The notes beneath the pieces are model-generated. The model did no database searches. It was not told the origin of the DNA and saw only the letters and a program-made list of their open reading frames with translations. This document shows positions 30,797 through 41,700 of a stretch of 64,000 nucleotides of DNA, in pieces. Origin of the DNA: Semisulcospira habei. Lineage: Eukaryota > Mollusca > Gastropoda > Semisulcospiridae. Numbering within the stretch: position 1 is the stretch's first letter; each line of letters starts with the position of its first letter. A program made the position numbers and the translations under genes. The DNA lies in assembly GCA_036245525.1 (NCBI GenBank), contig BTPG01000005.1, positions 122,090,279 to 122,154,278 of the forward strand, written 5' to 3'.

Positions 30797-32547
30797 AGAT
30801 ACCCGAAGTGTCTGGAATGCAATCAAATTGTTTACAAAGAAGAGGAGTTCCATCAATGCTGCTACCTCTCCAGGCATAACTCCAGACGACTTCAATTCCC
30901 ACTTTTTAAATATTGCTGAGTCCCTTGTACAGTCTTTTTCCAGTGGCACTGATAGTTACAGTTGTTCTGATAAACTGCGCACACACTGTGAGTCTGCAAC
31001 TGGTGCGTCGTTCTCCATACCTCTTATGACAGTGTTTGAAGTAGGTAAATATATTTCTACTCTAACAGTAAATCGTGTGGCCTGGATGGAATAAACAACA
31101 TGGTACTGAAATTGTCCCTTCCATACACAGCTGACACCTTGACATTTATATTCAACCTTTCTATCAAGCACGGTATTTTTCCAGATGCCATGAAAGATGC
31201 TAAAGTTGTCCCCATCCCAAATGTACAGATCCCAAAAGTCCAAACGATTTCCGTCCTATTTCAGTGTTATCACTATTATCGAAGCCACTAGAAAGACACG
31301 TTCATAAGCACCTACTCCAATTCTTGGAGAATCACCGCCTCCTCGTATCTCTTCAGTCCGGTTTTAGACCTAAACACTCATGTCATACTGCCCTCGTTCA
31401 CATTGTTGACTCTTGGCTCTCATCAATAAACAATTCCAAATTAAATGGTGCAGTTTTTCTGGACCTAACCAAAGCATTTGATTTAGTCGATCACAACATT
31501 CTTTTAAAGAAACTTTCAGTCTATAAGCTTGATTCGAACTCTATAGTTTTTTTCTCCTCCTACCTCAGTAACCGCCGACAGAAGGTATACTCAAACGGAA
31601 GGTATTCGAAAGAAGGTATAGTGATGCACGGAGTCCCCCAAGGATCTATCCTAGGGCCTCTTTTATTTTCTTTATTCATCAATGACCTACCTCTTTCCAT
31701 CTCAAATCCTGAGGTTAAATGCGAACTCTTTGCTGACGATTCAACGCTGCGTACATCTGACAAACGTGAAACGACGCTAAATTGTATCCTCCAGCAAAGT
31801 CTCGATGAAGTGTCAGATTGGTGTACGCAAAATCGCATGCTAATCAGTACTTCTAAAACCAAAAGCATGTTGATAACAACCCACCAAAAGCGCCAGCTAC
31901 ATCCTGCCCCTCTGAAACTGTCACTTGGCAATAAGCCTATCCAACAAGTATCCAGGCACCGCTTACTGGGAGTTGTAATTGACGACCAGCTGAATTGGTC
32001 GCCGCATATCGACAGTTTGTGCAAAACCTTGTCCAGGAATGTATTTCTGCTCTCTAAACTTAGACATATTCTTAGTACAAAGTGCTGTACATTGTTCTTT
32101 CACGCACACATTAAAAGCCACTGTGACTATGCATCCTCGTTGTGGGACGAATGCAGTGAACTTCATTTTAAAAAACTAAACTCGCTGTATCGTCGTTCAG
32201 TTAAGTTAATTATTCCTAACCCTACTTCCACGGACGAGAAAATAAAATCCCTTGGCCTGCTTACACTGAAGGAACAACTCACATTTAACAAATGCGTCCT
32301 CATGCACAAAATATTTCATTATCAAACCCCGGAATATCTGCGCATGATATTTAACTTCAGCCCTCGGCATCAACTACATACGAGGAATGACTTGCTTCAC
32401 TTACCCCGCCCACGGATAGATCTCTACAAGTCAAGCCTTCTATTTTCTGGTAGTTCTGTCTGGAACTCATTGCCATTAAACATTAAATCATTTTCCAATA
32501 AAACCCATTTTAAACGTGCATTGCACACTCACTTCCAATCAGCGTGA
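30768..32547 (+). pseudogene. LINE reverse transcriptase domain (frame breaks near 31085 and 31240)
   Basis: 30768-31094 covers the linker. SCGLDGINNMVLKLSLPY is then readable across a frame change near 31075. From about 31215 a long frame runs to 32547: SPNDFRPISVLSLLSKPLER, SGFRPKHSCHTALVHIVDSW, VFLDLTKAFDLVDHNILLKK (motif A), HGVPQGSILGPLLFSLFIND (motif B), CELFADDSTLR (motif C), KTKSMLITTHQKRQ and HRLLGVVIDDQLNWSPHIDS. The C-terminal region includes FHAHIKSHCDYASSLWDECS and LTFNKCVLMHKIFHYQTPEY. Catalytic residues are intact. Three small frame breaks over the element make it non-coding as written. Confidence 0.9.
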
Positions 32548-32856
32548 CTTCACAGTTTGCCATATAAGAATAATACTGCTGATAACACGTAAACGTCAAA
32601 TATTTTTCTCTTTCTCCTTACATTTTGCTAACTGATCATCTATTGTCTTGTCGGTGACTCTATACGCTATTGATGCTGCTGATTCTATGACACTGTCTTA
32701 GATGAGTATAATATTTACGCTGTGCACGCGTTTCGTTCTCTTGCTTTTTTGCATCGGAGGCAGTTACAAATTCTCCATTGTCATTTTTTTCCTCCTTTCG
32801 ATGATTCCCCTATTGTGTTTCGCCCCCCCCCCCTTTAGTTTTGCTTCCTCATCTTA

Positions 32857-32874
32857 TTATTATTATTATTATTG

Positions 32875-32912
<38 letters not shown>

Positions 32913-32913
32913 T
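32857..32913. repeat. (ATT)n microsatellite inside the LINE 3' UTR
   Basis: About 18 TTA/ATT units with one TTG interruption. Confidence 0.95.
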
Positions 32914-33022
32914 GCATGCTATATTTCATTTCCTGTTGTGTTCTCTTTTGTTTACAGGACAGCTTGTAAGACAGGCATTGAGTTGCCTAATGGCTTTATC
33001 CTGAATAAGAAAAGATTCATCA

Positions 33023-33051
33023 TCTCTCTCTCTTTTTCTCTCTCTCTCTCT
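33023..33051. repeat. (CT)n at LINE tail
   Basis: A short CT run directly after the LINE 3' end, as at 2797 and 4144. Confidence 0.9.
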
Positions 33052-33227
33052 ATTCACTGTCAGCAAATCGAAGGAGACAGCCAATGTGAACTTTTACAAA
33101 ACCTGAATCTTTGAGTAATCAGAGCTGCTGACTTGCCTTGACAGATAAAGTTTTACTGATTACTTGACAGATAAAGTTTTACTGATCACCAATTACTGAA
33201 AAAGCCTTCAAGGAAAGAAATGCAACA

Positions 33228-33292
33228 TTAACTCATTTGCAGCTTGCTGCATCCGGATACGCGGCATAAGCTGCTTTTCACGAATGAGTTAA
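33228..33292. mobile_element. Hp-E hairpin, 65 bp, TTAA at both ends
   Basis: TTAACTCATTTGCAGCTTGC to ACGAATGAGTTAA. The central CATCCGGATACGC region is imperfectly paired. Its right TTAA is the left TTAA of the next element. Confidence 0.8.
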
Positions 33293-33502
33293 CTCATTCT
33301 ACCCCAACACCGAGATCTTTAAATTTTGCCGTTGTCCTCTGAAGACTGCATTGCAGTGCAGGACACAGATCGACCATGATAGTTGAAGGGTGATGCCAGA
33401 ATAGCTTGGCGCCCATAGGCGCCAAGCTATTCTGGCATCACCCTTGAACTATCATGTTCGATCCTTATCTTCCTGTGGTGTGTCTGGGGTAGAATGAGTT
33501 AA
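33289..33502. mobile_element. Hp-A hairpin element, 214 bp
   Basis: Abuts the Hp-E through a shared TTAA. Core GATGCCAGAATAGCTTGGCG / CGCCAAGCTATTCTGGCATC, where the GATGCC/GGCATC pair differs on both arms from other copies. Nearly identical to 44294-44507. Confidence 0.9.
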
Positions 33503-33540
33503 AAATATTCATATTTCATATATAGATGAGACCGCACGTT

Positions 33541-33744
33541 TTAAACCTCTTCATCGCCAGTGGACGTATACTGTGTTTTTTGAATTCCTTGTAAATTCAA
33601 CGTCAAAGAAACCAAGCTGTCAAAGGAACGTGGATACAAAGTGGGTTTTCGCAAGAGGCGTAGATCCTCATGGTCCCCCACAACTGCGAGGGCTCATGAG
33701 GATCTACACCTCTTGAGTGATGTTCGAATTTTCGCGGCAAATTT
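33541..33744. mobile_element. Hp-B hairpin element, 204 bp, TTAA at both ends
   Basis: TTAAACCTCTTCATCGCCAG at the left and TTCGCGGCAAATTTAA at the right. The core is GCAAGAGGCGTAGATCCTCA / TGAGGATCTACACCTCTTG. 33745-34328 shows only a (TTG)n run near 34098-34127. Confidence 0.85.
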
Positions 33745-34097
33745 AATTCGTTCACTTCGTTACTTGAAATAACTTTACATCAGCGCATGTCAGGGGCACA
33801 CAATTTGTGGCTTGACAAGCTCGTAGACAATGTTACGCTGCTATTTTGGAGGTAAGAGTGTCATGTTTGTGTAGCGGGGCGTGGAAGATGGTAAAGTGCG
33901 GGATTATGATTGATTTATGCTGAAGGCTGTGCGCACGGGTAATTAAGTTTATTAATAATAGGATTTTCATGCTTCAGGAAACTTTTCACGGGCCCCTTCC
34001 TTCTAGGTCAGCTTACGTGTACTTTTCTAAAATAAGAATAAATTTAAAAAACCCAACAAAAACAACCGAAGCGTGTTTTGATCGACACCTTTAAGTT

Positions 34098-34128
<31 letters not shown>

Positions 34129-34328
34129 GTGGGACAGGATCGACACCGAAAGGAGTTTGTGCCATTTGTTACCTTTTCAATAGACATTTTGTTAATATAT
34201 TCAACCTTAAACTTCAGTCATGAGCCCCCGCCACCAACCCCCGTATTCACTGGATTGGCGAGATTATTCTGTGGGGAATCTGCTCAGCTTTCATTGACAT
34301 AATTTTGGGTCCACTGACAATAAAGGGG

Positions 34329-34580
34329 TTAAGATTGCAATTTGGGGGGGGTGGGGGGTGGATGTGTCCTCTGACTACTATCTTAAAGATCAGGAAATTG
34401 ACAGCTCGTGACAGTTCACGGGTGGCGTCAGAATAGCTTGGCGCCTCCAGGCGCCAAGCTATTATGGCACTACCCTTGAACTTTCATGGTGGCTTCATAT
34501 TTAGGTCCCACTGACTCACGTAACACTTTATGACCCAGACACTCGGTGTCGGTGCTTCAATAACTGTGTCAAGGGGTTAG
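34329..34580. mobile_element. Hp-A hairpin element, diverged ends
   Basis: Core 34411-34488: GTCAGAATAGCTTGGCGCC / GGCGCCAAGCTATTATGGC. TTAA at 34329, and GGGGTTAG at the other end. Confidence 0.7.
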
Positions 34581-34861
34581 TAGAGAAGTTTAACGACCCA
34601 CCAGTCCAGGCTATATAGCCACATATTATTTCACACCCAAAAAATTTGACATGAAGCGACATGAAGATAAAAAACCAGGGACCACAAAACGCCGTCAACA
34701 AGAAATAAACATAAACCACTCACCCCGAAACAATCGCCGGATTACCGTTATTGTACAGGGATTCCACACTACATGGGAGGTATAAGCAACCTGCGGTTTC
34801 CCATTCATGAAGGTCTTATGGCATAAAATACCCACACACCGTCGTGGATTGAGAACAAACT

Positions 34862-34962
34862 ATTCTGAAGAGCTAAATAAATGCGATATCAGTGGGATAA
34901 TTGGAAACGCTCCCGTGTTTCCGATGATTTTAATGATGTCGCATTTGCTGGTGAGTATATAA
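34862..34962. mobile_element. Hp-G hairpin, diverged
   Basis: AAATGCGATATCAGTGGGAT pairs imperfectly with the arm ending GATGTCGCATTTGCT. The loop ACGCTCCCGTGTTT is copy-specific. A further Hp-G arm fragment (AAATGCGACGTTTTTTAAAG) follows at about 34995. Confidence 0.65.
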
Positions 34963-35285
34963 ATATAACCTCCGACAGCTTCAGATACAAACAAAATGCG
35001 ACGTTTTTTAAAGCACGATGATTCCAGTGAAGTTGCGTTTCTTTTGGTAGTCAGTATGAAATTGTAAAGCAGAAAGCACAGACCCTCATCAGTCTTTGCA
35101 GACTGGTAGGGACCATGAGGGCTATTCGAATATTCATGTCCCTGTTCATTAATTTTCTTTTCCTTTCTCTTCCTCTTTCTCCCCCCCCCCTCCTCCCCAA
35201 ACGTACTTCTTTTCATTGTTTCTGGACAGTTTGAGACGCATGTTTGCAAATGGATCCCAGATTCTCCCTCCGTTGTCTTCTTCTT

Positions 35286-35647
35286 TTAAAGTACCATTAT
35301 CTGTACATTAAAGTACATACATCTGAAGACATATTTCAGCACCATTTGTGTTTGTTATGCCTTGTCGACACACCTAATGAACTTGAACAGCAGTTTGGAC
35401 ACGCAGCAAAAGCACACGCGTAATCGTTAGCGTGTCAATCTATTTTTTAGTTGTTTCTCGTACTGAAAGCGTTTTATTTATAGGACGGTGTGGAGTCATT
35501 GTCAGACTACTTGATATAAAGACGATGTGTGCTGAACTGGATTGTCCTGTGTCTAAATAAACCATAACTAGGCCTCTGTGCAGCGTTTCGTAACCATCAG
35601 TTACAGAATTGTATCTTTGAACAGTTACAGAGGTAGTAGGCCTTTAA
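35286..35647 (+). mobile_element. R355 element, copy 3
   Basis: 362 bp from TTAAAGTACCATTA to GTAGTAGGCCTTTAA, TTAA intact at both ends. Shares TTTGGACACGCAGCAAAAGC and TTGTTTCTCGTACTGAAAGC with the other copies. Confidence 0.85.
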
Positions 35648-35705
35648 AGTTTCTGGACCGTTTGACCACCTGATAATTAACCCTTATGAGTAAGTATACA
35701 CATTT

Positions 35706-35936
35706 CTAACCCCTTCCCTGCCACTGTAGGTACACTGTACACACATTTTTGTTTCTGAAATCTTCGTTCATTCAACGACCAAAAGCCAAAATTGTCCAAG
35801 ACTATAAGGATATAAATTGGTCTCAGCAAGGATATATCTTCATGAGCCCCCGCAGTCGCGGGGGCTCATAAGGATCTGTGTATCTTGCAATCGGACCATA
35901 ATCACTTGTTTCAGTTCTCGGCAATTAAGGGGTTAA
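35706..35936. mobile_element. Hp-B hairpin element
   Basis: The left end CTAACCCCTTCCCTGCCACT and the right end TCGGCAATTAAGGGGTTAA. The core is centred on CCCCCGCAGTCGCGGGGGC. Interior sequence TCTTCGTTCATTCAACGACC is shared with 56485-56675. Confidence 0.82.
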
Positions 35937-36329
35937 AATATGAGCTGTCGCTGATACAACTTAATTCACGGCTTCACTTACAATCTCCCCGAATTTCAAA
36001 ACATGAACAAAGTGTTACTAATAAATAATATGGATTCCACACTTTCGCGCCATAAACAATTTCTTTTCACATTCTTGACTGAAAGGCGATAGAACGTTCA
36101 GATAATAGGAACATACGCTGAGAACATCGGTCACAGCGAGGTTTTGACAGTGTCGTCTGCGATGCTCCGAGGCGCATGACCGGAGCTAAATGGCGCCCCC
36201 TACGTCCGGCCTCAGCGAGGGGCCATAATTTGCGTGCTTCGGGAGGTTGGAAAATAACGCAACACATCTCCCCTGTCGTCGTCGAGACGTTCCCTTCATG
36301 TGAACAGCAGATCCGCTCTGTTTTTAGTG

Positions 36330-36396
36330 CAAGGGAAATAGATTTTCACAGACCCGTGCCGTTGCAGGGGTTCGTGAGGATCCTTTCCTCCTGAAC
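36330..36396. repeat. Diverged Hp-B-like hairpin
   Basis: GCAAGGGAAATAGATTTTCA, then a G/C-rich loop and GTGAGGATCCTTTCCTCCTG. Pairing is imperfect. 35937-36329 shows no supportable gene. Confidence 0.45.
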
Positions 36397-36445
36397 AGAA
36401 CTCGGATCCTCTTGCACGCGCAGGCTACGGTGAGGATAGTAGCTT

Positions 36446-36650
36446 ATCCCCTTTACTGCCAGTAGACGCAGATTGCGGTCTTGAAATCATTGTACATAGA
36501 ACGTCAGAGATCCCCAGCTGTCAAAAGAACATGGATGCAAAGTGGTTTGAGCAAGAGGCGTAGATCCTCTTGAGCCCCCGCAACTGCAGGGGCCCGTGAG
36601 GATCTATACCTCTGGCATTTGGGTGGTGTTAAAAATTGTTTTCACAGTAC
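36446..36650. mobile_element. Hp-B hairpin element
   Basis: TATCCCCTTTACTGCCAGTA at the left. The core 36550-36616 has GCAAGAGGCGTAGATCCTCT and an arm ending GATCTATACCTCTGGC. The right end is eroded. Confidence 0.75.
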
Positions 36651-36791
36651 TACTCCCACCCCCACCCCCAAAGCCCATTCCATTCAACCATCCCCACTAT
36701 CCCCCTACCCCCTCACCCAATTTCATTTTCATATTGCGAAAAAAAAGAGTCCTTTAAGAAAGTAGGCCATACAACATAAATCAACTAGTTG

Positions 36792-36862
36792 CTTAACCCT
36801 TTCTCTGCAAACCGCGGGTGCTCATAAGCATCTATGCCTCTAGCTTTTGGGTGTTGCTCCTT
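36792..36862. mobile_element. Hp-B element, left arm deleted
   Basis: TTAACCCTTTCTCTGCAAAC joins directly to CGCGGGTGCTCATAAGCATC, so one arm of the palindrome is gone. Confidence 0.6.
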
Positions 36863-36997
36863 GTGGTGAGGTGAACGACTGCCATAGAGTGCCCTCAACA
36901 GACTAAGTGTACAGTAACCTCAACGCCTTGCAGCGCCATCTGCTGGAACCGGATGGACAACTGCGTCTCAAAAAAGGGTGTATTGCGTGACAAACCT

Positions 36998-37080
36998 GAC
37001 GTTAAGGTAAGGGTGGTGCCTGATTAGCTTGGCGCCTTGAAAGGCGCCAAGCTGATCAGGCCCCACCCTTGAGCTCTCAT
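36998..37080. mobile_element. Hp-A subtype 3 hairpin
   Basis: GGTGGTGCCTGATTAGCTTG / CAAGCTGATCAGGCCCCACC around GGCGCCTTGAAAGGCGCC. The CCTGA/TCAGG pair distinguishes this subtype. Confidence 0.75.
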
Positions 37081-37329
37081 GACAATTTAATCGCAATGAA
37101 GCTACAATCATTCAGTGCTCAGCGCTTTTACTTAACCGTCACGAGACTGCATGAAAAAACAAAAGTTCTTTTTGGGTTCAGAAACTGTGGACTTAGAATG
37201 TTGAAGTGTCTATGCTCTTTTTTGATTGCAGATGTGAAGGAAGTTCGCACGAGTACACTCGATATTCTCAGAACCGTATATCACTCGGTGCAGAGTTCAA
37301 TGGTCTGGAGAACGTTTACTGAACTGTTT

Positions 37330-37640
37330 ACAGTCTTCTTCGCTTATAACGAAGTCGGGTATAAAAAAATTCAGATACATAACAAATCACCAGGGGACCC
37401 AAATTTTCTTGTTGTTATATGCGATGTTTGTTATAAGCGAAATAATTTATGTTGACAGACTGCTGTTGGGATCTTGGAAAAAGTGTTGCTATATCCGACT
37501 TTTGTTATATCAGAACTTGTTATAAGCGGAGTAGACTGTATAACAACACTTTTTGTTTATTTTTTTTTTATAGAGGTCCAGACAACACTTTCAAACAACT
37601 TCGTTTATAAAAAACTTCGGATAAAACAACAAGAAAATAT
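37330..37640. repeat. TATAACGA-type dispersed repeat
   Basis: Repeated short phrases such as CTTCGCTTATAACGA, GTTATAAGCGAAATAATT and TTGTTATAAGCGGAGTAGAC. A related piece lies at 51210-51375. It looks like the terminal part of a DNA transposon, but no borders could be set. 37081-37329 holds no supportable gene. Confidence 0.5.
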
Positions 37641-37659
37641 TGGGTCACTTGGCGATTTG

Positions 37660-37873
37660 TTAACACATTCTGCCCCAGGAGCAAAATCCACCAATGTTGA
37701 AGTTGTCATCTGAAGGACTGTATTACAATTCTAGAGACAGATCGAGCATGATAGTTCAAGGGTGGTGCCAGAATAGCTTGGCGCCCATGGGCGCCAAGCT
37801 ATTCTGGCACCACCCTTGAACTATCATGCTCGATCCATGTTTTCCTGTGGTGTGTCTGGGCTGAATGAGTTAA
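37660..37873. mobile_element. Hp-A hairpin element, 214 bp, near-perfect stem
   Basis: TTAA to TTAA is 214 bp. From GATCGAGCATGATAGTTCAA to TTGAACTATCATGCTCGATC the stem is perfect around GGCGCCCATGGGCGCC, the longest uninterrupted stem among the Hp-A copies. Confidence 0.92.
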
Positions 37874-38057
37874 ATAATCCGAAGTTTTCTGTGCTATGGT
37901 TTTGGACTTATAAGAAAGGAAAAGTGATATGTTATTCCACAGGTTTAAAGGTACGTAATTATTAAGCTCCAGTTAATGTTGTTTTCCTCCACTTTGCTAA
38001 TTTTGTCGCATAACCGCCTATTCGCCTTTGCTTTCAAACAGCATAGAGCAGGTCGCT

Positions 38058-38118
38058 TTAACCCTTTGGCTGTAGGAATCACGGCGGCAAAAAGCGCTAG
38101 CGACAGCCAAACGGTTAA
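38058..38118. mobile_element. Hp-C hairpin, 61 bp, internally deleted
   Basis: TTAACCCTTTGGCTGTAGG to GCGACAGCCAAACGGTTAA. TTAA flanks both ends. The central arm is shortened. Confidence 0.8.
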
Positions 38119-38458
38119 ATGCCCAATTCGAGGTACTCATCCTGAGTTGCCTGTGCAACTGTAGCATAGGCGCTTAACTTTCTCTTGTACGCTGCTTGAA
38201 ACGTCCTCGCTGTCAAAGGCTACTGCCTACATTCTTTGACCTGATTCTCATGTAAGAACAATTAACTCCCATTGCCCGCAGTGACCTATTTATGGCACTG
38301 GCCATAATAACTCCCAAACCGCCAGTCAGTAGTATAATTCTCACTCTGAGTTTTATCATTGTTTTAGTCCCGCCTGTCAAGGCGACAAATTATGGGCGAC
38401 GAAGCTACATGGAGAACAAATTAACTTTTCTCCCCATGAACACTGACAACTCCATCTA

Positions 38459-38528
38459 TATGCAAGAGACATAGATCCTCATGAACCCGCGCGGATGGGC
38501 GGGCTCATGAGGATCTATGCCTCTTGGT
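38459..38528. mobile_element. Hp-B hairpin core
   Basis: GCAAGAGACATAGATCCTCA / TGAGGATCTATGCCTCTTG with loop region CGCGCGGATGGGCG. 38529-39407 contains TTGGT-rich stretches (38810-39030) but no supportable gene. Confidence 0.75.
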
Positions 38529-39407
38529 GACCCTCATTTACATCATTTAGACGGCAGTGAATCTGTGATGGTTTCTGAGACATGACTTCTCTAACCGGCT
38601 TTGGTCGTGAACGTGGAAGTTATGTGGGGAGATGAATGGTTAGATTTTTTGCCATCCGAGTACATGATCTCGTCTCTGATGTGCGAAAACAGGGCACGCA
38701 AATCTGACAGATTTATTCTGGCACCATACTGCAAAGGGACACCATATTAGAATGAGTCTTGCCCTTGCTGCACAATAGTCAGAAGATGGACAGTTATTTA
38801 GTTTTTAGGTTGGCTGGTGTGTTTGTTGGTTGGACTGTTAGTTTGTTGGTTGGTTGGCTGCATGATTTGTTGACTCACTGTTCGTTTGATTTGCATTGAT
38901 CTGACAAACAGCACAGTCATGACAAAACAGTTGACGATCGCGACTCAGTCGATAATTAAATTCACGTGTTGCTTGATTGGGCTGTTGGTTTGTTGGTTTA
39001 CTAGGTTGGTTGTTTGGTTGGCTGCATGATCTGTTGACTCAATGTTCGTTTGATTTGCTTTGATCTGACAAACCATACAGGCATGACACAATCGCTGCCG
39101 ATCGCATTTCAGTTGACAATAAAATTTAAAGTCTTCAATGAAATCTTTACTTCTCTATTTTTCTTAGCTTACATGTGCACTGTTTTTTGTTTGAGTGTTC
39201 AAATGTTGGCGTTTTTCACTGCGGCGGGGCGTGTGACTCGGGCGTGGTGAGCCTGTCATCTCGTCACATCACTTCCTGACGACCTGTGACGTTTAATGCG
39301 CAAGGGGACACAACTAGCCTTCACTCTCCGCAGCATGATGGATGACCTCCATTGCTATTCCCATCATTACTTATCCCTTCTCCTTAGTTCCTTGACCTTC
39401 GCGCTGC

Positions 39408-39478
39408 ATCTTCAAGAGGCATAGATCCTCATGGGCACCAGGATTCGCAAGGACCCTAAAGGATCTAAACATCTTGTT
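39408..39478. repeat. Diverged Hp-B hairpin
   Basis: CAAGAGGCATAGATCCTCAT and GGATCTAAACATCTTG remain. The centre is scrambled. 39479-40005 shows no gene. Confidence 0.5.
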
Positions 39479-40005
39479 AATTATGATGTTCCCCATACAG
39501 CGTCTGAATCTGCGATTGGGCAATTATTTCATTGCTGGTTCGCTCCTTGTTTTGCTGTTAATGTTTGTACGAGCTCACATTTAATGTTTCCGTTTCGTAT
39601 GAAAGACGGGCGAATGATAATGAGCGCGGTGTATGCAATTTTGCATGTTTTTTTTGTTGATTTGTTTTTGTGTGTTTACGCTTCAAATGTGTATTTTTCA
39701 TACAAAGAAGTCCCTTTTTGTATTATGAGAAATTAGATCTGCTAAACTCCACAGAGATAACGCCACTTCCCGCCAGTTCCAGCTACAGATTATCGATCGA
39801 AATTGTCAGCTTATGCTCGTTTGAATTCAGCATGCGTTCGGTTGCAATGGGGTGGATCATTGAAAAGGGCGGAGGGGTGATGGTGGGCGAGGCTGAGTTG
39901 GTGGGTGGCGGGTGGTTGGTTGGAGGATGGGGGTTAGTGGGCCCCACGGATCTACCTCTAAATTGCTGTAGGTGTTTATTATTATCCTTAATCTTATCTT
40001 TATTA

Positions 40006-40059
40006 TTAACTCATTCGCAGCCAGCCGCATCCGTATGCGGCTGGCCGCGAATGAGTTAA
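40006..40059. mobile_element. Hp-E hairpin, 54 bp, near-perfect palindrome
   Basis: TTAACTCATTCGCAGCCAGC is mirrored by GCTGGCCGCGAATGAGTTAA around GCATCCGTATGC. TTAA is at both ends. It is the most compact TTAA element in the window. Confidence 0.85.
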
Positions 40060-40232
40060 TCTTATTATTATTTCGTCATTTTATTTCTTAATCGGTTTAA
40101 ATTTCTTCAGATACCCCTTTACTATCTAGAAGGAAAGATTGAGACTGCCCGTACTATATGGAAAACACCCCTTCCTCAAAATTAAAACAAAACAAAACAA
40201 ACAACAACAAGAATCCACCCCCCCTCCCCTCT

Positions 40233-41092
40233 TGTTACGATTGTGGTTGTGTTGTTCTGTGAGAGCATGCATGTGTTAATCGTAGGAAACGATCCGATAT
40301 TTATTTGAGCTATCATGGTTACGTATCACGTACCTTTTCAGTGAGATTCTCTATTGTTCGCGCAGATAGCGGAATTGGTTTTGTTATGATACGCTAAGTT
40401 TAGCAAAGTCGCACGGAGGATAGCGGTAGTAGAGCTGCTCTATTTTTAGCCATAGTTGTTCTCTGTGCGCGTGAATTTAGCAGCCGTTCTTTGCGTGTTA
40501 TGAAAGGTCGTGAACGGTGTACCATACTTTTGCGTGTGACGTCATTACACACTAGGATTTGGGGCTGAAATGAGCATTCAAATTTTTGTAGACTATTGTA
40601 GTTTTTCTAGAAAGTTCATTTTTTATTAACATTTATGAGTTTCAGTTACGTGTTCCGTTCTGTGTAAATTCGGTGAATTTTTTTTAAAATTGTTTTACTA
40701 TAAAAGTTGGTGCTAGGAAGCACGTGTGTACATTGTCATGCATTGTCAATTGTAGGGACGCACAGTTTATCGTAGGTACGTGGCCCGTATAGGGTGTACA
40801 TTGTGACGGAGAGACGCAGCGTAACGGTGGTGTACGTTGTATGAGGAACTTTGTGTCGCCAGTGCTGACATTTGCAGAAGAGACATTGTATCAGTGTTGG
40901 TGCATTTGGGAATGCATTGTGTGGAGATCGCATCGCTGAATTAAAATATTGTCGGAACTGCTACTCCAGTGTAGCCTACATCCTTAAGCCACGTGTGACG
41001 GGTTGCAGCTGAACGAAGTTTATTTAAAAGAACCTTACGTGCGTGCGTCTGGTGTGTTTTTCATACTACGACTACGACTCCACCACGTAACA
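40233..41092 (+). mobile_element. Solo LTR, 860 bp, with 5-bp TSD CCTCT
   Basis: Begins TGTTACG and ends CGTAACA, the TG...CA form with a 7-bp inverted end. CCTCT lies directly before (40228-40232) and after (41093-41097). A TATA-like TATAAAAG is at 40699-40706, and a degenerate poly-A signal (ATTAAA) lies near 40939. No internal coding region, so this is a recombined single LTR. The same LTR occurs inverted at 59167-60094. A 5-bp duplication fits Gypsy or BEL-type elements. The parent is not in the window. Confidence 0.93.
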
Positions 41093-41149
41093 CCTCTAAA
41101 CAAAACAAACAAAAAAGAAACAAAGAAACAAACATAAATCAACTCCTTG

Positions 41150-41330
41150 GATTCGCCGAAGTGCTTATAAATGTAAGCCGACCATTCGGTCGTCGGAGCA
41201 GATCAAAGGGCGATAGACTGGCGACAAGTCAGGCCAAAACCTTGTCCGAAACATTTGCTTTGAACTAGTGACCTCGCGATTGTTTCCCTTCAGCCGCTGA
41301 TGCACCGACTGCTGCGCTAGTTGTCCACAT
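41150..41330 (-). mobile_element. tRNA-derived SINE fragment
   Basis: On the minus strand, GTGGACAACTAGCGCAGCAG resembles an RNA polymerase III A box (TAGCGCAGCAGTCGG), and about 50 nt later AGGTCACTAGTTCAAA resembles a B box. Body sequence continues to about 41150. Such a 5' tRNA-like head with a longer unrelated body is the usual SINE layout. The tail was not identified. Confidence 0.55.
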
Positions 41331-41493
41331 ACACAACAGAGAAACATGTTTACAACGTATTCAAAGCTCCCCGCTTAGAGAATATTTCACTGCTTTTTTT
41401 TAAAAAAAAAATATTCAGTGAAACACACTAAAGTCCGTAGTTAACACATCTATGTCGAGATATTTTTTATTCACAAGTAATGACAGGGGAAAA

Positions 41494-41628
41494 AAAGCTT
41501 CGTTTTCCCTTCCGGGTCATCACGCATAGATCAGTATCCCGAAGATCGCCATTTGCGCTTTCAAAGCGTGCCGGCACGCTGGGGATACTGACCTATGCGT
41601 GATGACCTGGAAGTGAAAACGAAGCTTT
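41494..41628. repeat. Long hairpin with 45-bp arms
   Basis: AAAGCTTCGTTTTCCCTTCC, then GGTCATCACGCATAGATCAG and TATCCC, is mirrored by GGGATACTGACCTATGCGTG ending AAAACGAAGCTTT. The loop is about 42 nt. Single copy in the window. Confidence 0.8.
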
Positions 41629-41641
41629 GTGTACATAAATG

Positions 41642-41700
41642 TGTCCAATCTTGCAGTTGGATCGTGTTCACTTTTTTTCCCTCAGCAGTCAAAGGGTTAT
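41642..41700. mobile_element. Hp-B right-end fragment
   Basis: CTTGCAGTTGGATCGTGTTC to CAGCAGTCAAAGGGTTA matches the outer right end of Hp-B. No hairpin arm remains. Confidence 0.6.

Larger units (their letters stand above)
29560..33020 (+). mobile_element. Near-complete LINE (APE endonuclease + RT)
   Basis: A plus-strand non-LTR element containing the same coding order as the fragments at 2.2-6.0 kb. The 5' end is not defined by a duplication and is approximate. The coding part spans 29669-32547. The 3' UTR has an internal ATT run and ends near 33015 with GGCTTTATCCTGAATAAG, then CT repeats, the same tail seen in the 2.7 and 4.1 kb copies. No RNase H or separate Gag-like ORF1 was seen. CR1/L2-like is an inference. 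Confidence 0.85.
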
